A DNA stretch of 64,000 nt from JAFGNB01 sp050304135 (lineage in GTDB: Bacteria; Fibrobacterota; Chitinivibrionia; Chitinivibrionales; Chitinispirillaceae): assembly GCA_050304135.1 (NCBI GenBank), contig JBNLDC010000022.1, positions 1-64,000 of the forward strand, read 5' to 3'. The translations under genes and the position numbers were made by a program. Shown one piece after another: positions 42,938 to 50,938 of the stretch; position 1 is the first letter of the stretch, and every line of letters begins with the position of its first letter. The notes under the pieces were generated by a model. That model searched no databases. It was not told the DNA's origin and worked only from the letters and a program-made list of their open reading frames with translations.

Positions 42938-43624
42938 ATGAATACGTTAGTAATAGAAATCGGCACGGCACTGTGGCTCGGAATACTCACCTCGATCAGC
43001 CCCTGCCCGCTGGCAACCAATATCGCAGCGATATCCTATGTGGGACGTCGGGTTGAAAAAACCAGCCGGGTGCTTCTTGCCGGTCTTCTGTATACACTGG
43101 GACGCACGTTAGCGTACATCATTGTGGCAGTGATTGTCACCCGCAGTCTGCAGATGATACCCGGTGTCTCGATGTTTCTGCAGAAGTACATTACTCTTGC
43201 GATCGGCCCGTTGCTTATTATCGTAGGAATACTTCTGCTGGATCTTTTTACTTTTTCGGTGGGTGGTGGAATGGGAGATAATCTGCAGAAGCGGGTTGAC
43301 CAAATGGGAATATGGGGAGCAGGCTTTTTAGGGATGGTATTCGCTCTGGCCTTCTGCCCCGTCTCCGCAGGACTTTTTTTCGGCGCGCTCATTCCGATAG
43401 CCGTAAAAGGTAATGCGGTGGTGATTTCTTCTCTATTTGGTATCGGAACGGCGGTACCGGTGATTGCCTTCGCCTTCATTCTGGCCTTCGCCGCTCATTA
43501 TATCGGTGCGGCATTCAACAAACTGACGGTAATCGAGAAATGGGTCCGTAAAATCACTGCTGTAGTGATGATACTAATCGGGATATATCTGATCATCAGA
43601 CATAATTTTGGTGTTAATTTTTAA
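42938..43624 (+). CDS. ArsG-family membrane transporter (CcdA/DsbD-like)
   Basis: A 228-residue inner-membrane protein with six or seven helices. It belongs to the CcdA/DsbD-like fold: the paired half-motifs SISPCPLATN (about 20-29) and LAFCPVSAG (about 133-141) place two Cys-Pro in the membrane, able to relay thiols or bind As(III). ArsG members are described as efflux permeases for aromatic aminobenzyl arsenicals. It ends the arsR-arsP-arsEFG-like unit, 11 nt after the ArsF-like gene, with AAAGGA before its ATG. Confidence 0.85.
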   Translation: MNTLVIEIGTALWLGILTSISPCPLATNIAAISYVGRRVEKTSRVLLAGLLYTLGRTLAYIIVAVIVTRSLQMIPGVSMFLQKYITLAIGPLLIIVGILLLDLFTFSVGGGMGDNLQKRVDQMGIWGAGFLGMVFALAFCPVSAGLFFGALIPIAVKGNAVVISSLFGIGTAVPVIAFAFILAFAAHYIGAAFNKLTVIEKWVRKITAVVMILIGIYLIIRHNFGVNF

Positions 43625-43752
43625 GAAATAAGAATATTAAAAAAATCAGAAGAGGGAGGACGGGGTATGCTAGTTTTGAATCAATGTATAATGAATTCAA
43701 ATTCAACCACCCAAGTCTAATCTGAATACTCCCACTAAATAATTTCAGAATA

Positions 43753-44409
43753 TCATGTAACCTTTCCATCGACAATCCGGATTGTTCTCTGCGCCATCGA
43801 CGCCATATTCGGATCATGCGTGATCATCACCACCGTTGTCCCGTTCGCGTGCTGGCGTTTGATAATCTCCATCACCTCGTTACCAGTATCCGGATCGAGA
43901 TTCCCCGTGGGCTCGTCGGCGAGAATCAAACGTGGCTTCTTCACAAGTGCACGAGCGAGTGCGACACGCTGCTGCTGACCGATACTCAGTTCAGACGGTA
44001 CATGGTCTTTTCTGGATGAAAGGTCGACTTCATCGAGGATGGCATCGATAATCTTCGGGTCCGCCCCCCCGTTCCTGGCAAGGGAAAGTCCTACGCTTAC
44101 ATTCTCGAAAACAGTCAGGTACGGTACAAGATTGAATGACTGGAATACAAAACCGACACTCGTACCGCGCCATTGCGTCCGTCTGGTTACATTCCATGCG
44201 TAAATCGATTCATCATTCCATTGTACGGTACCGCAATCGGGATGACTCATGCCGCCGAGCGCGAGAAGCAACGTGCTTTTACCGCTTCCGCTCGGGCCTA
44301 CAATGCTCACAAATTCCCCTTCTCCGATCTCAAGAGTTGTATTGTCCAGTGCTTTTACCGTTCCATGTTTTCGTTTGAATATTCTCGATATGGCTGTTGC
44401 TTTAAGCAT
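43753..44409 (-). CDS. ABC transporter ATP-binding protein (MacB/LolD type)
   Basis: A 218-residue ATPase. Walker A GPSGSGKST, Q-loop FVFQSFNLVPYLTVFENV, signature LSIGQQQRVALARAL, Walker B LILADEPTGNLD and switch His in VMITHDPN are all intact. The FNLVPYLTVFENV form is typical of the MacB/LolD/FtsE group that works with FtsX-like permeases. It is 4 nt downstream of such a permease gene. The cargo is unknown; a lipoprotein or small-molecule export or mechanotransmission role fits the group. Confidence 0.93.
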   Translation of the reverse strand: MLKATAISRIFKRKHGTVKALDNTTLEIGEGEFVSIVGPSGSGKSTLLLALGGMSHPDCGTVQWNDESIYAWNVTRRTQWRGTSVGFVFQSFNLVPYLTVFENVSVGLSLARNGGADPKIIDAILDEVDLSSRKDHVPSELSIGQQQRVALARALVKKPRLILADEPTGNLDPDTGNEVMEIIKRQHANGTTVVMITHDPNMASMAQRTIRIVDGKVT

Positions 44410-44413
44410 GGTA

Positions 44414-45631
44414 CTATTCCTCTTTCATAATGAGTGACGGGTCCACCTTGGTGGCATTGAATGCCGGAAGTGCGCTGGCGATAAAAGCGATGATTGTCGA
44501 AATAACAATACTATACAGCGCATACACGGGAAGAGGTAAAACCGGTACTCCGGCAATTCGCGGACCTAGAATAACTGCAAGTGCAGAACCGAGGATGTAC
44601 CCGAAAATTCCTCCAGCGAGGCCGAGAATCAAAGCCTTGAGCAGAAAGAGCTTAAGAATCCACGGAGAATTCGCGCCCATGGACATATATATACCGATCT
44701 CACGACGACGCTCATACACATTTGCAAACATATAATTGGCGATACTCGCGCCACCGACAACCAGAATAACCACTAACATGATAAGAGATATTCGTGCCAT
44801 AACGGTATTGGCCCGAATTTGCGTCATAACAATCTGGCTGATTGTCACCACTTTGGCGTCGGGCAGCAGTTTGTTGACCTGCTGAATCAGTCCTTTCGAA
44901 ATAGCGGAACAGCATCCGACGATTTCGATTGAATGAAGCACGGAATCCTTTCCTGCAAGCTTTTGTACAGTATGTAAATGTGCGAACATTCTTCCGTCGT
45001 CAACCGTGCCGGTGATCGGTAATGTGGCTTCGGCTACAAAGAACTTGCCCAATACCGTCAGGGAATCGCCCGCACTGATACCAAGAGACCGTGAGACATC
45101 GGCTCCCAAAAGCATAGCGTCAGGAGAAAGATCTTCAATCACCCGTTTCCGCACCTGTGTTTTTGCGGTATCGGTTATACCGGGAATATTCGCGACAATA
45201 CCGCAATTTTGCGGCTTTTCAAAAACCCCCAGTGTACCTTGCCACAATACCTTGGATCTGAATTCGTTGCGGGGCAGAATCCCTGTCAGGGTAAACTTCC
45301 GGTCTCCGACCTCTACGGGCATGCTGTACTTGGGTGATAGATTGTCAATGCCATGAATACCAGAATTGGTAAGGACCGACACATAACTCTCGGGAATTTC
45401 CGACTGCTGGATATCCGCACTGTAGTAATCCTGAACTGTTGCGTCTTTTGCAAGAATGAGGATGTTTGCTCCGAGTGCATCAAGTTCCCCGGCAACCGCT
45501 TTTTCCGAGTAATATGTCGTACTCTGGATAGCCACCATTACGGCAATGCCGAGTGTAACCGCCGCAAGGCTCGATAGCAACTGGTTGTTGCGCTGAAACA
45601 ATTCTCTAAAGACTATTTGCCTGATTTTCAT
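44414..45631 (-). CDS. FtsX/MacB-type ABC transporter permease
   Basis: A 405-residue membrane protein. One N-terminal helix (about 18-38) is followed by a large periplasmic MacB-like domain (about 40-270), then an FtsX domain with three C-terminal helices (about 280-400; YERRREIGIYMSMGANSPWILKLFLLKALILGLAGG). This is the usual type-VII ABC permease plan. Both partner genes are on the minus strand, convergent with the ars operon. No periplasmic adaptor (MacA-like) gene is adjacent. Confidence 0.92.
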   Translation of the reverse strand: MKIRQIVFRELFQRNNQLLSSLAAVTLGIAVMVAIQSTTYYSEKAVAGELDALGANILILAKDATVQDYYSADIQQSEIPESYVSVLTNSGIHGIDNLSPKYSMPVEVGDRKFTLTGILPRNEFRSKVLWQGTLGVFEKPQNCGIVANIPGITDTAKTQVRKRVIEDLSPDAMLLGADVSRSLGISAGDSLTVLGKFFVAEATLPITGTVDDGRMFAHLHTVQKLAGKDSVLHSIEIVGCCSAISKGLIQQVNKLLPDAKVVTISQIVMTQIRANTVMARISLIMLVVILVVGGASIANYMFANVYERRREIGIYMSMGANSPWILKLFLLKALILGLAGGIFGYILGSALAVILGPRIAGVPVLPLPVYALYSIVISTIIAFIASALPAFNATKVDPSLIMKEE

Positions 45632-45707
45632 TTAAACCTCTTTGTAAACAATCTGTTTTCTATCTGCATGTTGCCGGGCCTATTCCTTTCAAATGTGTTT
45701 ATTCGCA

Positions 45708-45876
45708 TTTCACCCTGAGCTGTCCAAGAATCTTTACTTTTTGAGAACTGCATTAGCCCCTTTAAATCCTCCCTGATAAGCGCTTCCTTCTTTTTACGCG
45801 ACCAGTCCTTTAATTGTTTTTCACCCCGTATCGCATCTTCTTTTCAGGAGACCCTTCGACAGGTTCAGGGTGACAT
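45708..45876 (-). pseudogene. GIY-YIG nuclease relic flanked by inverted repeats
   Basis: On the minus strand, about 40 codons from near 45840 down to 45712 read as the C-terminal end of GIY-YIG-type nucleases (AIRGEKQLKDWSRKKKEALI pattern). A stop lies just upstream in frame and no catalytic GIY-YIG part remains. The relic is bounded by imperfect 26-bp inverted repeats: TTTCACCCTGAGCTGTCCAA (from 45708) and the complement of ACCCTTCGACAGGTTCAGGGTG (45851-45872 region). Such repeats commonly flank these small nucleases. Confidence 0.6.
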
Positions 45877-45904
45877 GGTAACAATATACGTTGATATGGT
45901 ATAA

Positions 45905-47074
45905 CTACTTTTTTGCCTCCAGTGCTTCAATTCTTGCATTCTGAGCTGTAATGATCGAGTCCTGCAGATCGATTTTTTTGTCCATCTCTTTTACCGCCTC
46001 AATAAGGACTGCGGTAAGCTTGTCGTATTCGACCGACCTGAAACCATCCTTGTCGGTATGAACGACTTCAGGGATAACCGTCTCCACGTCTTGAGCGATA
46101 ACACCAATTTGTCGTTTATCTGAAAAAAAGCGTTTTGGATAGTCTTTCCGGTTCCAGGTGAAGGTAACCCCCTTAAGTTTAGTTACTTTTCCGAGTGCCG
46201 AAACGACAGGTTCGACATTTTCCTTAAAACGACGGTCTGAACAACCTCCGGGTGCACACCCGGTTGCACAGGAACCCAATGCCTTTAAAATGTCCTCTTT
46301 AGTCTGTTTTCCGGTGAGAATCTTGCCGATCCTCCCTGGCGGCATCAATATAACTACCGTAGCTTGTGCAAGGGGAGTTGTAAGTTGGCACTGCTTGACG
46401 AAATCCCGACTCCCCTCATCCGCCGGATCTGCTTTTACAACCGCTACAAATTTTCTGTATAAAGTATCACTCGCGAAATCGTCAACACCTTTCAGAGACT
46501 CGGTGTTCATTGTTGTAGTTTCGTTCTGTAAAGCAACCAGGACGACTTTCTGTTCCTGAAGTGGTTTCAAAGTTTCAAGTACAAGACCATCCAGACTGGT
46601 GCATGATTGTAACTGTTTTACGGTAACCGCCATCGGATACCCGCCGGTCGCAGCTCCGTTCGGGGCAATGGATAGAATCATCGGTAATGAACCCTGGCTT
46701 CCGATCCGGTATTTCCGCATGAACTCGGCCTCTTGCGAATCGCCGGCACTGATGGTCAACGTATCGATTCCTCCGCCGGACATACTGATCATTTTCGAGA
46801 GTGTATCTCTCATCGAAGCGCCCCGCTCCACCGGGCCACCGGTAAAAAATATCAGCAGGTACCTGTTTTCAGTCGAAGCCTTCTCAATCGCGTCGATACA
46901 TTTGCTATTCTGTTTTTTTACAGAAGGGGCAGCCTGTGCATTTCCAGTTTTCTTTTCCGATATGGATTGAACATTTTTCTTTCCTTCATGCTTCTTTTCA
47001 GCTGAACCACAACCATATTGAAGACTGAGTGCAAGAAAAAAGACAACCCACCCGCAATTTTTAAATTTGAACAT
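45905..47074 (-). CDS. Lipoprotein-like protein with peptidase S74 self-cleaving chaperone domain
   Basis: A 389-residue envelope protein. AAGGAG lies 5 nt before the ATG at 47074. A signal sequence ends at Cys22 (Leu-Gln-Tyr-Gly-Cys, an imperfect lipobox). The middle (about 50-260) contains thioredoxin-fold-like strands (LLIFFTGGPVERGA, GSQGSLPMILSIAPNG) without a Cys pair. A Cys-rich hinge (CATGCAPGGC) precedes a C-terminal S74 intramolecular-chaperone domain with the Ser-Asp-x3-Lys dyad (Ser279, Lys284), IGVIAQDVETVIPEVV and a final coiled coil. In phage tailspikes and MyRF this domain trimerises the chain and cuts itself off. It lies between the ABC exporter and acr3-arsC; a link to arsenic is positional only. 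Confidence 0.8.
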   Translation of the reverse strand: MFKFKNCGWVVFFLALSLQYGCGSAEKKHEGKKNVQSISEKKTGNAQAAPSVKKQNSKCIDAIEKASTENRYLLIFFTGGPVERGASMRDTLSKMISMSGGGIDTLTISAGDSQEAEFMRKYRIGSQGSLPMILSIAPNGAATGGYPMAVTVKQLQSCTSLDGLVLETLKPLQEQKVVLVALQNETTTMNTESLKGVDDFASDTLYRKFVAVVKADPADEGSRDFVKQCQLTTPLAQATVVILMPPGRIGKILTGKQTKEDILKALGSCATGCAPGGCSDRRFKENVEPVVSALGKVTKLKGVTFTWNRKDYPKRFFSDKRQIGVIAQDVETVIPEVVHTDKDGFRSVEYDKLTAVLIEAVKEMDKKIDLQDSIITAQNARIEALEAKK

Positions 47075-47120
47075 TACCACTCCTTCATCACAATTGTGTG
47101 AACTGGATTGAAAAAGTTAA

Positions 47121-48314
47121 TTAATTTTTGTTGACGAACCAATGTTGTGTTCCTGTACATATTTTCACCAGCATCAGCATCACCGGCACCTCGATCAACA
47201 CTCCAACCACGGTAGCCAGAGCAGCTCCCGAAGAGAGTCCGAAGAGCATGACTGCGGTTGCGATTGCCACCTCAAAGTGATTTGATGCACCAATCATCGC
47301 GGCAGGTGCCGCATCCTCATACGAAAGTTTTAACACCTTTGCCATTCCATATCCCAGCCAGAAGATAAGCATTGTTTGAAGAAACAGCGGGATGGCGATC
47401 CACAGTATCGTCAGCGGATTGGCCATGATGACGTCACCTTTGAAACTGAACAGCAGCACCAGCGTGGTAAGCAGTGCGAGTATAGTAACCGGAGTAAGTA
47501 CCTGCAGAAACTTTTCCTTGAACCACACCTCCCCTTTCGCCCCGATTATCCATTTACGTGAGAAATACCCTGCCGCAAGCGGCAGGGCCACATAGACTGA
47601 AATAGAAAGCAGCAACGCCTGCCAGGGAACTGGTAACCGGCCGACACCAAGCAGAAAACCACCAAGAATTCCATACAGCAGCAACATAATCAGAGAATTG
47701 ATCGCCACCATCACCAGGGTGAGACCGTCATTCCCCTTTGCAAGGTAACCCCATACCAGTACCATAGCGGTACAGGGTGCAATCCCGAGAAGAATTGCAC
47801 CCGCAAAATAACTGCGCCAGAGGGGGATCTGCAGCATTTTAATCCCTTCCTGCAGCACCACGGTTCCCGCACCATGCGTCGCTCCTACGGCAAGATCGAG
47901 TCCGAAAGGAATTTTCACCAGATCCATCGTCCCGGTTCCAATAACATTTTTCAGAAGAATCCCGAGAAAGAGATACGCAAGACCGTACATGGTAAACGGT
48001 TTGACCGCCCAGTTGATAATAAGGGTCAGCAGCACGGGTTTGCCACTTTTCCCGGCCTTGATTACCGACGCGAAATCAATCTTCACCATTATAGGATACA
48101 TCATAAAAAACAGGCAGATGGCAATGGGAATTGAGACTACCGGAGCCCCGCCAACGGTAAGTGCCATACCATCGAGAACCCGTGAAAAACCGGGAGCCGC
48201 TTTACCCAGAAGAATCCCCCCGGCAATGCATAACCCGACCCACAGGGTAAGATACCGCTCAAAGATACTTTTCATTTTCCGGTCGGAAGAGGCAGTTCCT
48301 TCAGATGGTTTCAT
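47121..48314 (-). CDS. acr3: Arsenite efflux transporter ACR3
   Basis: A 397-residue inner-membrane transporter with ten helices of the BASS superfamily. Family signatures: FFMMYPIMVKIDF, NWAVKPFTM, GIAPCTAMVLVWGYLAKGN with the essential Cys of helix 4, and GASNHFEVAIATA with the conserved Glu of helix 9. It expels arsenite using the proton gradient. AAGGAG precedes the ATG, and it overlaps the arsC gene by 14 nt, so reduction and efflux are coupled at translation. The first 14 residues are a polar extension. Confidence 0.95.
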   Translation of the reverse strand: MKPSEGTASSDRKMKSIFERYLTLWVGLCIAGGILLGKAAPGFSRVLDGMALTVGGAPVVSIPIAICLFFMMYPIMVKIDFASVIKAGKSGKPVLLTLIINWAVKPFTMYGLAYLFLGILLKNVIGTGTMDLVKIPFGLDLAVGATHGAGTVVLQEGIKMLQIPLWRSYFAGAILLGIAPCTAMVLVWGYLAKGNDGLTLVMVAINSLIMLLLYGILGGFLLGVGRLPVPWQALLLSISVYVALPLAAGYFSRKWIIGAKGEVWFKEKFLQVLTPVTILALLTTLVLLFSFKGDVIMANPLTILWIAIPLFLQTMLIFWLGYGMAKVLKLSYEDAAPAAMIGASNHFEVAIATAVMLFGLSSGAALATVVGVLIEVPVMLMLVKICTGTQHWFVNKN

Positions 48315-48768
48315 TTTTCATCTCCTTTTCGTCCGTGTTGCCAAGTGATTCCGGAAGCGTCTCGACAAACTGTCTGATTTCGTCACGTACCTGACGGTAG
48401 TACCCCAGAGCCTCCTCTTCGGTTTTAGCATCCGCCGCAAGTTTCGGTGGATCGTTGAAACTCACATGCAACCGGCGCACGTTGCCCGGAAAGACCGGAC
48501 AGGTTTCATTCGCATGATCACAAACGGTGATCACCCAGTCAAACGGTACATCGAGTAGATCCTGTACACTCTTCGAGTACTGCCCCGAAACCGAAACCCC
48601 TGCCTCTCTCATCACCTGCACCGCCCGTTCGTTCATGCCGTGAATCTCGATACCGGCAGAATACGGTTGAAGCACATCACTTTTTAGATGCCTCGTCCAC
48701 CCTTCAGCCATCTGGCTGCGGCACGAGTTCCCGGTACAGAGAAAAAGAATTTTCAGTTTGCCTTCCAT
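48301..48768 (-). CDS. arsC: Arsenate reductase, thioredoxin-coupled ArsC
   Basis: A 155-residue enzyme of the low-molecular-weight phosphatase fold. The loop CTGNSCRS (Cys11-x5-Arg17) binds arsenate. Cys83 and Cys90 (VCDHANETC) complete the three-cysteine relay known from Bacillus subtilis and Staphylococcus ArsC, so electrons come from thioredoxin. The late HVSFNDPPKL holds the catalytic Asp. It converts arsenate to arsenite for export by the ACR3 protein encoded next. Confidence 0.96.
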   Translation of the reverse strand: MEGKLKILFLCTGNSCRSQMAEGWTRHLKSDVLQPYSAGIEIHGMNERAVQVMREAGVSVSGQYSKSVQDLLDVPFDWVITVCDHANETCPVFPGNVRRLHVSFNDPPKLAADAKTEEEALGYYRQVRDEIRQFVETLPESLGNTDEKEMKNETI

Positions 48769-49471
48769 AACGATCTCCGTAAAACTCTGCTATAAATTAA
48801 TTTTATTTCATTCGCTTCAGGGCAACCAGTACCGGTAACTATCCCCCGCCAACTGATCATCCCTCAGTGGTGGGCAGCTGGCCGGACACCTGTAATTGCC
48901 TGAGTTTCAATCTATTGCCTTTTATCAGGGTAGTGGCGGGACAGTAGGTACCGGAGGTAAGCTTCGAAACATTTTTGCACCGGGCTTTTACACGGATTCT
49001 CCCTGATGCATGAATTGCCAACCTGTAAAATATTCGTTTACCATCTTTTTCTTCAATTCTATGGTTCTTCTATGGTATAATTGCAACCGTTTCTTGCATT
49101 TCATACGTATTTTGAGCTATTTTTCTATGTTTCTGCTTTTTGGGATAATATGGTTCATTCCAAGGTACACCGGAGACCGGTATTTGATAAACCAGTGTCC
49201 TGAGAGTCGAAACATGCCTGAAACATTCCCGGGTTTTGCACAATCGACACCTGATTGCGCATCTTGTATCGGATGGTTTCGCAGAATAACAGGCCCCGAC
49301 ACACAATCGTTCTGTTCTCTGTTACAACAAGTATTCAACTGTTCCCGAGCTCGTTTCTCCGGCAGATATACCAACGGAGAATCGGGAGAGGAAATTTTAT
49401 AACTTCATAATTTCATTGCATTTACCAGGCGTTACCGTATGGAAATGAGGTGAAAGAGAGGATTTTGCACC
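48769..49471. other. Divergent 700-nt intergenic region
   Basis: It separates arsC-acr3 from the decarboxylase operon. TATAAT at about 49076 on the plus strand is a candidate -10 but has no good -35 at 17 nt. A hydrophobic frame (49010-49402, plus) has no ribosome site and no family features. No hairpin matching the arsR dyad was found, so arsC control is unclear. Confidence 0.45.
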
Positions 49472-49741
49472 ATGGCTTTATCTGAAGTACTTCAAACCGC
49501 ACTTGCGTCAATTGATGCGGCTCGCGGGTTTGACATGACCTTTGCCGGGCTGACAATTACGTTTACGGCTCTGGGTACAATTGCAACCAGCATAGCGCTG
49601 CTGCCCAAGTTTTTATCGGTACTGAACAAATTCGTTCCGGAAAAGAGCCACCAGGTAGCCAAACCGAAACCGGGTGTAACCGATGAGATTGTTGCGGCTA
49701 TCGGTCTTTCCTTACATTCACTCAAGTCATCCGGCAAATAG
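49472..49741 (+). CDS. oadG: Oxaloacetate decarboxylase gamma-like subunit
   Basis: An 89-residue protein with one transmembrane helix (about 25-47; GLTITFTALGTIATSIAL) and a basic, Pro-rich cytoplasmic tail ending in a short helix (VTDEIVAAIGLSLHSLK). This is the plan of OadG-type subunits, which anchor the alpha subunit to the membrane beta subunit. It is 11 nt upstream of oadB. The sequence of this subunit is always poorly conserved, so position and topology support the call. GAGAGGA lies 11-17 nt before the ATG. Confidence 0.8.
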   Translation: MALSEVLQTALASIDAARGFDMTFAGLTITFTALGTIATSIALLPKFLSVLNKFVPEKSHQVAKPKPGVTDEIVAAIGLSLHSLKSSGK

Positions 49742-49752
49742 AAGGAACAACA

Positions 49753-50886
49753 ATGGACATTCTTATCAGCTTTCTGGGGTCGACCGCATTTGCCCAGTTC
49801 TCCCTGGGCAATATCATAATGATTGTAATCGGGTGTGTTTTCATCACCCTTGCCATTACAAAGCACTTTGAACCGCTGCTTCTGGTACCGATCGGTTTTG
49901 GTATCATTATCGGCAATATTCCTTCACTTCCCTCGATGAATGTCGGCATTTACGACAAGGGAAGTGTTATGAATTACCTCTATTTCGGTGTCATCAAAGG
50001 TATCTTTCCGCCGCTTATTTTTCTTGGAATCGGAGCGATGACTGATTTCTCCACCATGATTTCGAATCCTCGCCTGGTAATCCTCGGGGCAGCAGCGCAG
50101 GCCGGTATTTTCATGACCTTACTCGGCGCACTGGTTCTGGGATTTACTCCTGCGGAAGCCTACTCGATCGGCATCATCGGTGGCGCCGACGGTCCCACCT
50201 CCATTTTTCTTTCGTCAAAACTCGCTCCGCATCTTCTGGGAGCGATTGCCATTGCGGCATACTCGTATATGGCGCTGGTACCGGTGATTCAACCCCCCAT
50301 TATGAATTTGCTCACCTCCAAAAAAGAGCGGTTAATCCGCATGAAACCACCGAGAACCGTTACGCAGCGTGAAAAGATTTTCTTTCCGATCATCGCGTTC
50401 ATGGTGTGTGCCATGATTGTTCCCGGATCGATTTCACTGGTCGGAATGCTGTTCTTCGGCAACCTGCTCAAGGAGAGCTTTGTCACCGAACGTCTGGCTC
50501 AGACTGCCCGTACCGCACTCATCGATATCGTCACCATCATTCTCGGTGTTACGGTCGGAGCTAGTACCCACGCTCAGACATTTCTCACCAAGCAGTCGAT
50601 TCTGATTTTCGGTCTCGGAGCATTCTCCTTTGCAATTGCTACCGCAAGTGGTGTCATGTTCGCCAAATTCATGAATCTTTTCATGAAAAAGGGGAATAAA
50701 ATCAATCCTCTGGTGGGAGCTGCCGGAGTTTCCGCAGTGCCCGATTCGGCACGTGTGGTGCAGATGGTCGGTCTGGAAAATGACCCCCATAATCATCTGC
50801 TGATGCATGCGATGGCACCGAACGTGTCGGGAGTTATCGGTTCAGCGGTGGTCGCGGGTGTTCTGTGGTCAATGTTCGTCAAGTAA
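49753..50886 (+). CDS. oadB: Na+-translocating decarboxylase beta subunit
   Basis: A 377-residue inner-membrane protein with about ten helices. Hallmarks of OadB/GcdB/MmdB: PLLLVPIGFGIIIGNIP, GAMTDFSTMISNPRL with the conserved Asp of the Na+ pathway, IGIIGGADGPTSIFLSSKL, and the late GAAGVSAVPDSARVVQ and HAMAPNVSGVIGSAV. It decarboxylates carboxybiotin on the alpha subunit and pumps Na+ outward. It probably works with the Na+-driven symporter and other Na+ uses of the cell. Confidence 0.95.
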   Translation: MDILISFLGSTAFAQFSLGNIIMIVIGCVFITLAITKHFEPLLLVPIGFGIIIGNIPSLPSMNVGIYDKGSVMNYLYFGVIKGIFPPLIFLGIGAMTDFSTMISNPRLVILGAAAQAGIFMTLLGALVLGFTPAEAYSIGIIGGADGPTSIFLSSKLAPHLLGAIAIAAYSYMALVPVIQPPIMNLLTSKKERLIRMKPPRTVTQREKIFFPIIAFMVCAMIVPGSISLVGMLFFGNLLKESFVTERLAQTARTALIDIVTIILGVTVGASTHAQTFLTKQSILIFGLGAFSFAIATASGVMFAKFMNLFMKKGNKINPLVGAAGVSAVPDSARVVQMVGLENDPHNHLLMHAMAPNVSGVIGSAVVAGVLWSMFVK

Positions 50887-50938
50887 CAATTCTATTTCTT
50901 AATGAATACATAACCATTTCACTATAAAGAGGATTAAA

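Noticed and set aside
49010..49402. Hydrophobic 130-codon frame between arsC and the decarboxylase operon
   Set aside because: No ribosome site, irregular hydrophobic and Cys-rich composition, and no known family.
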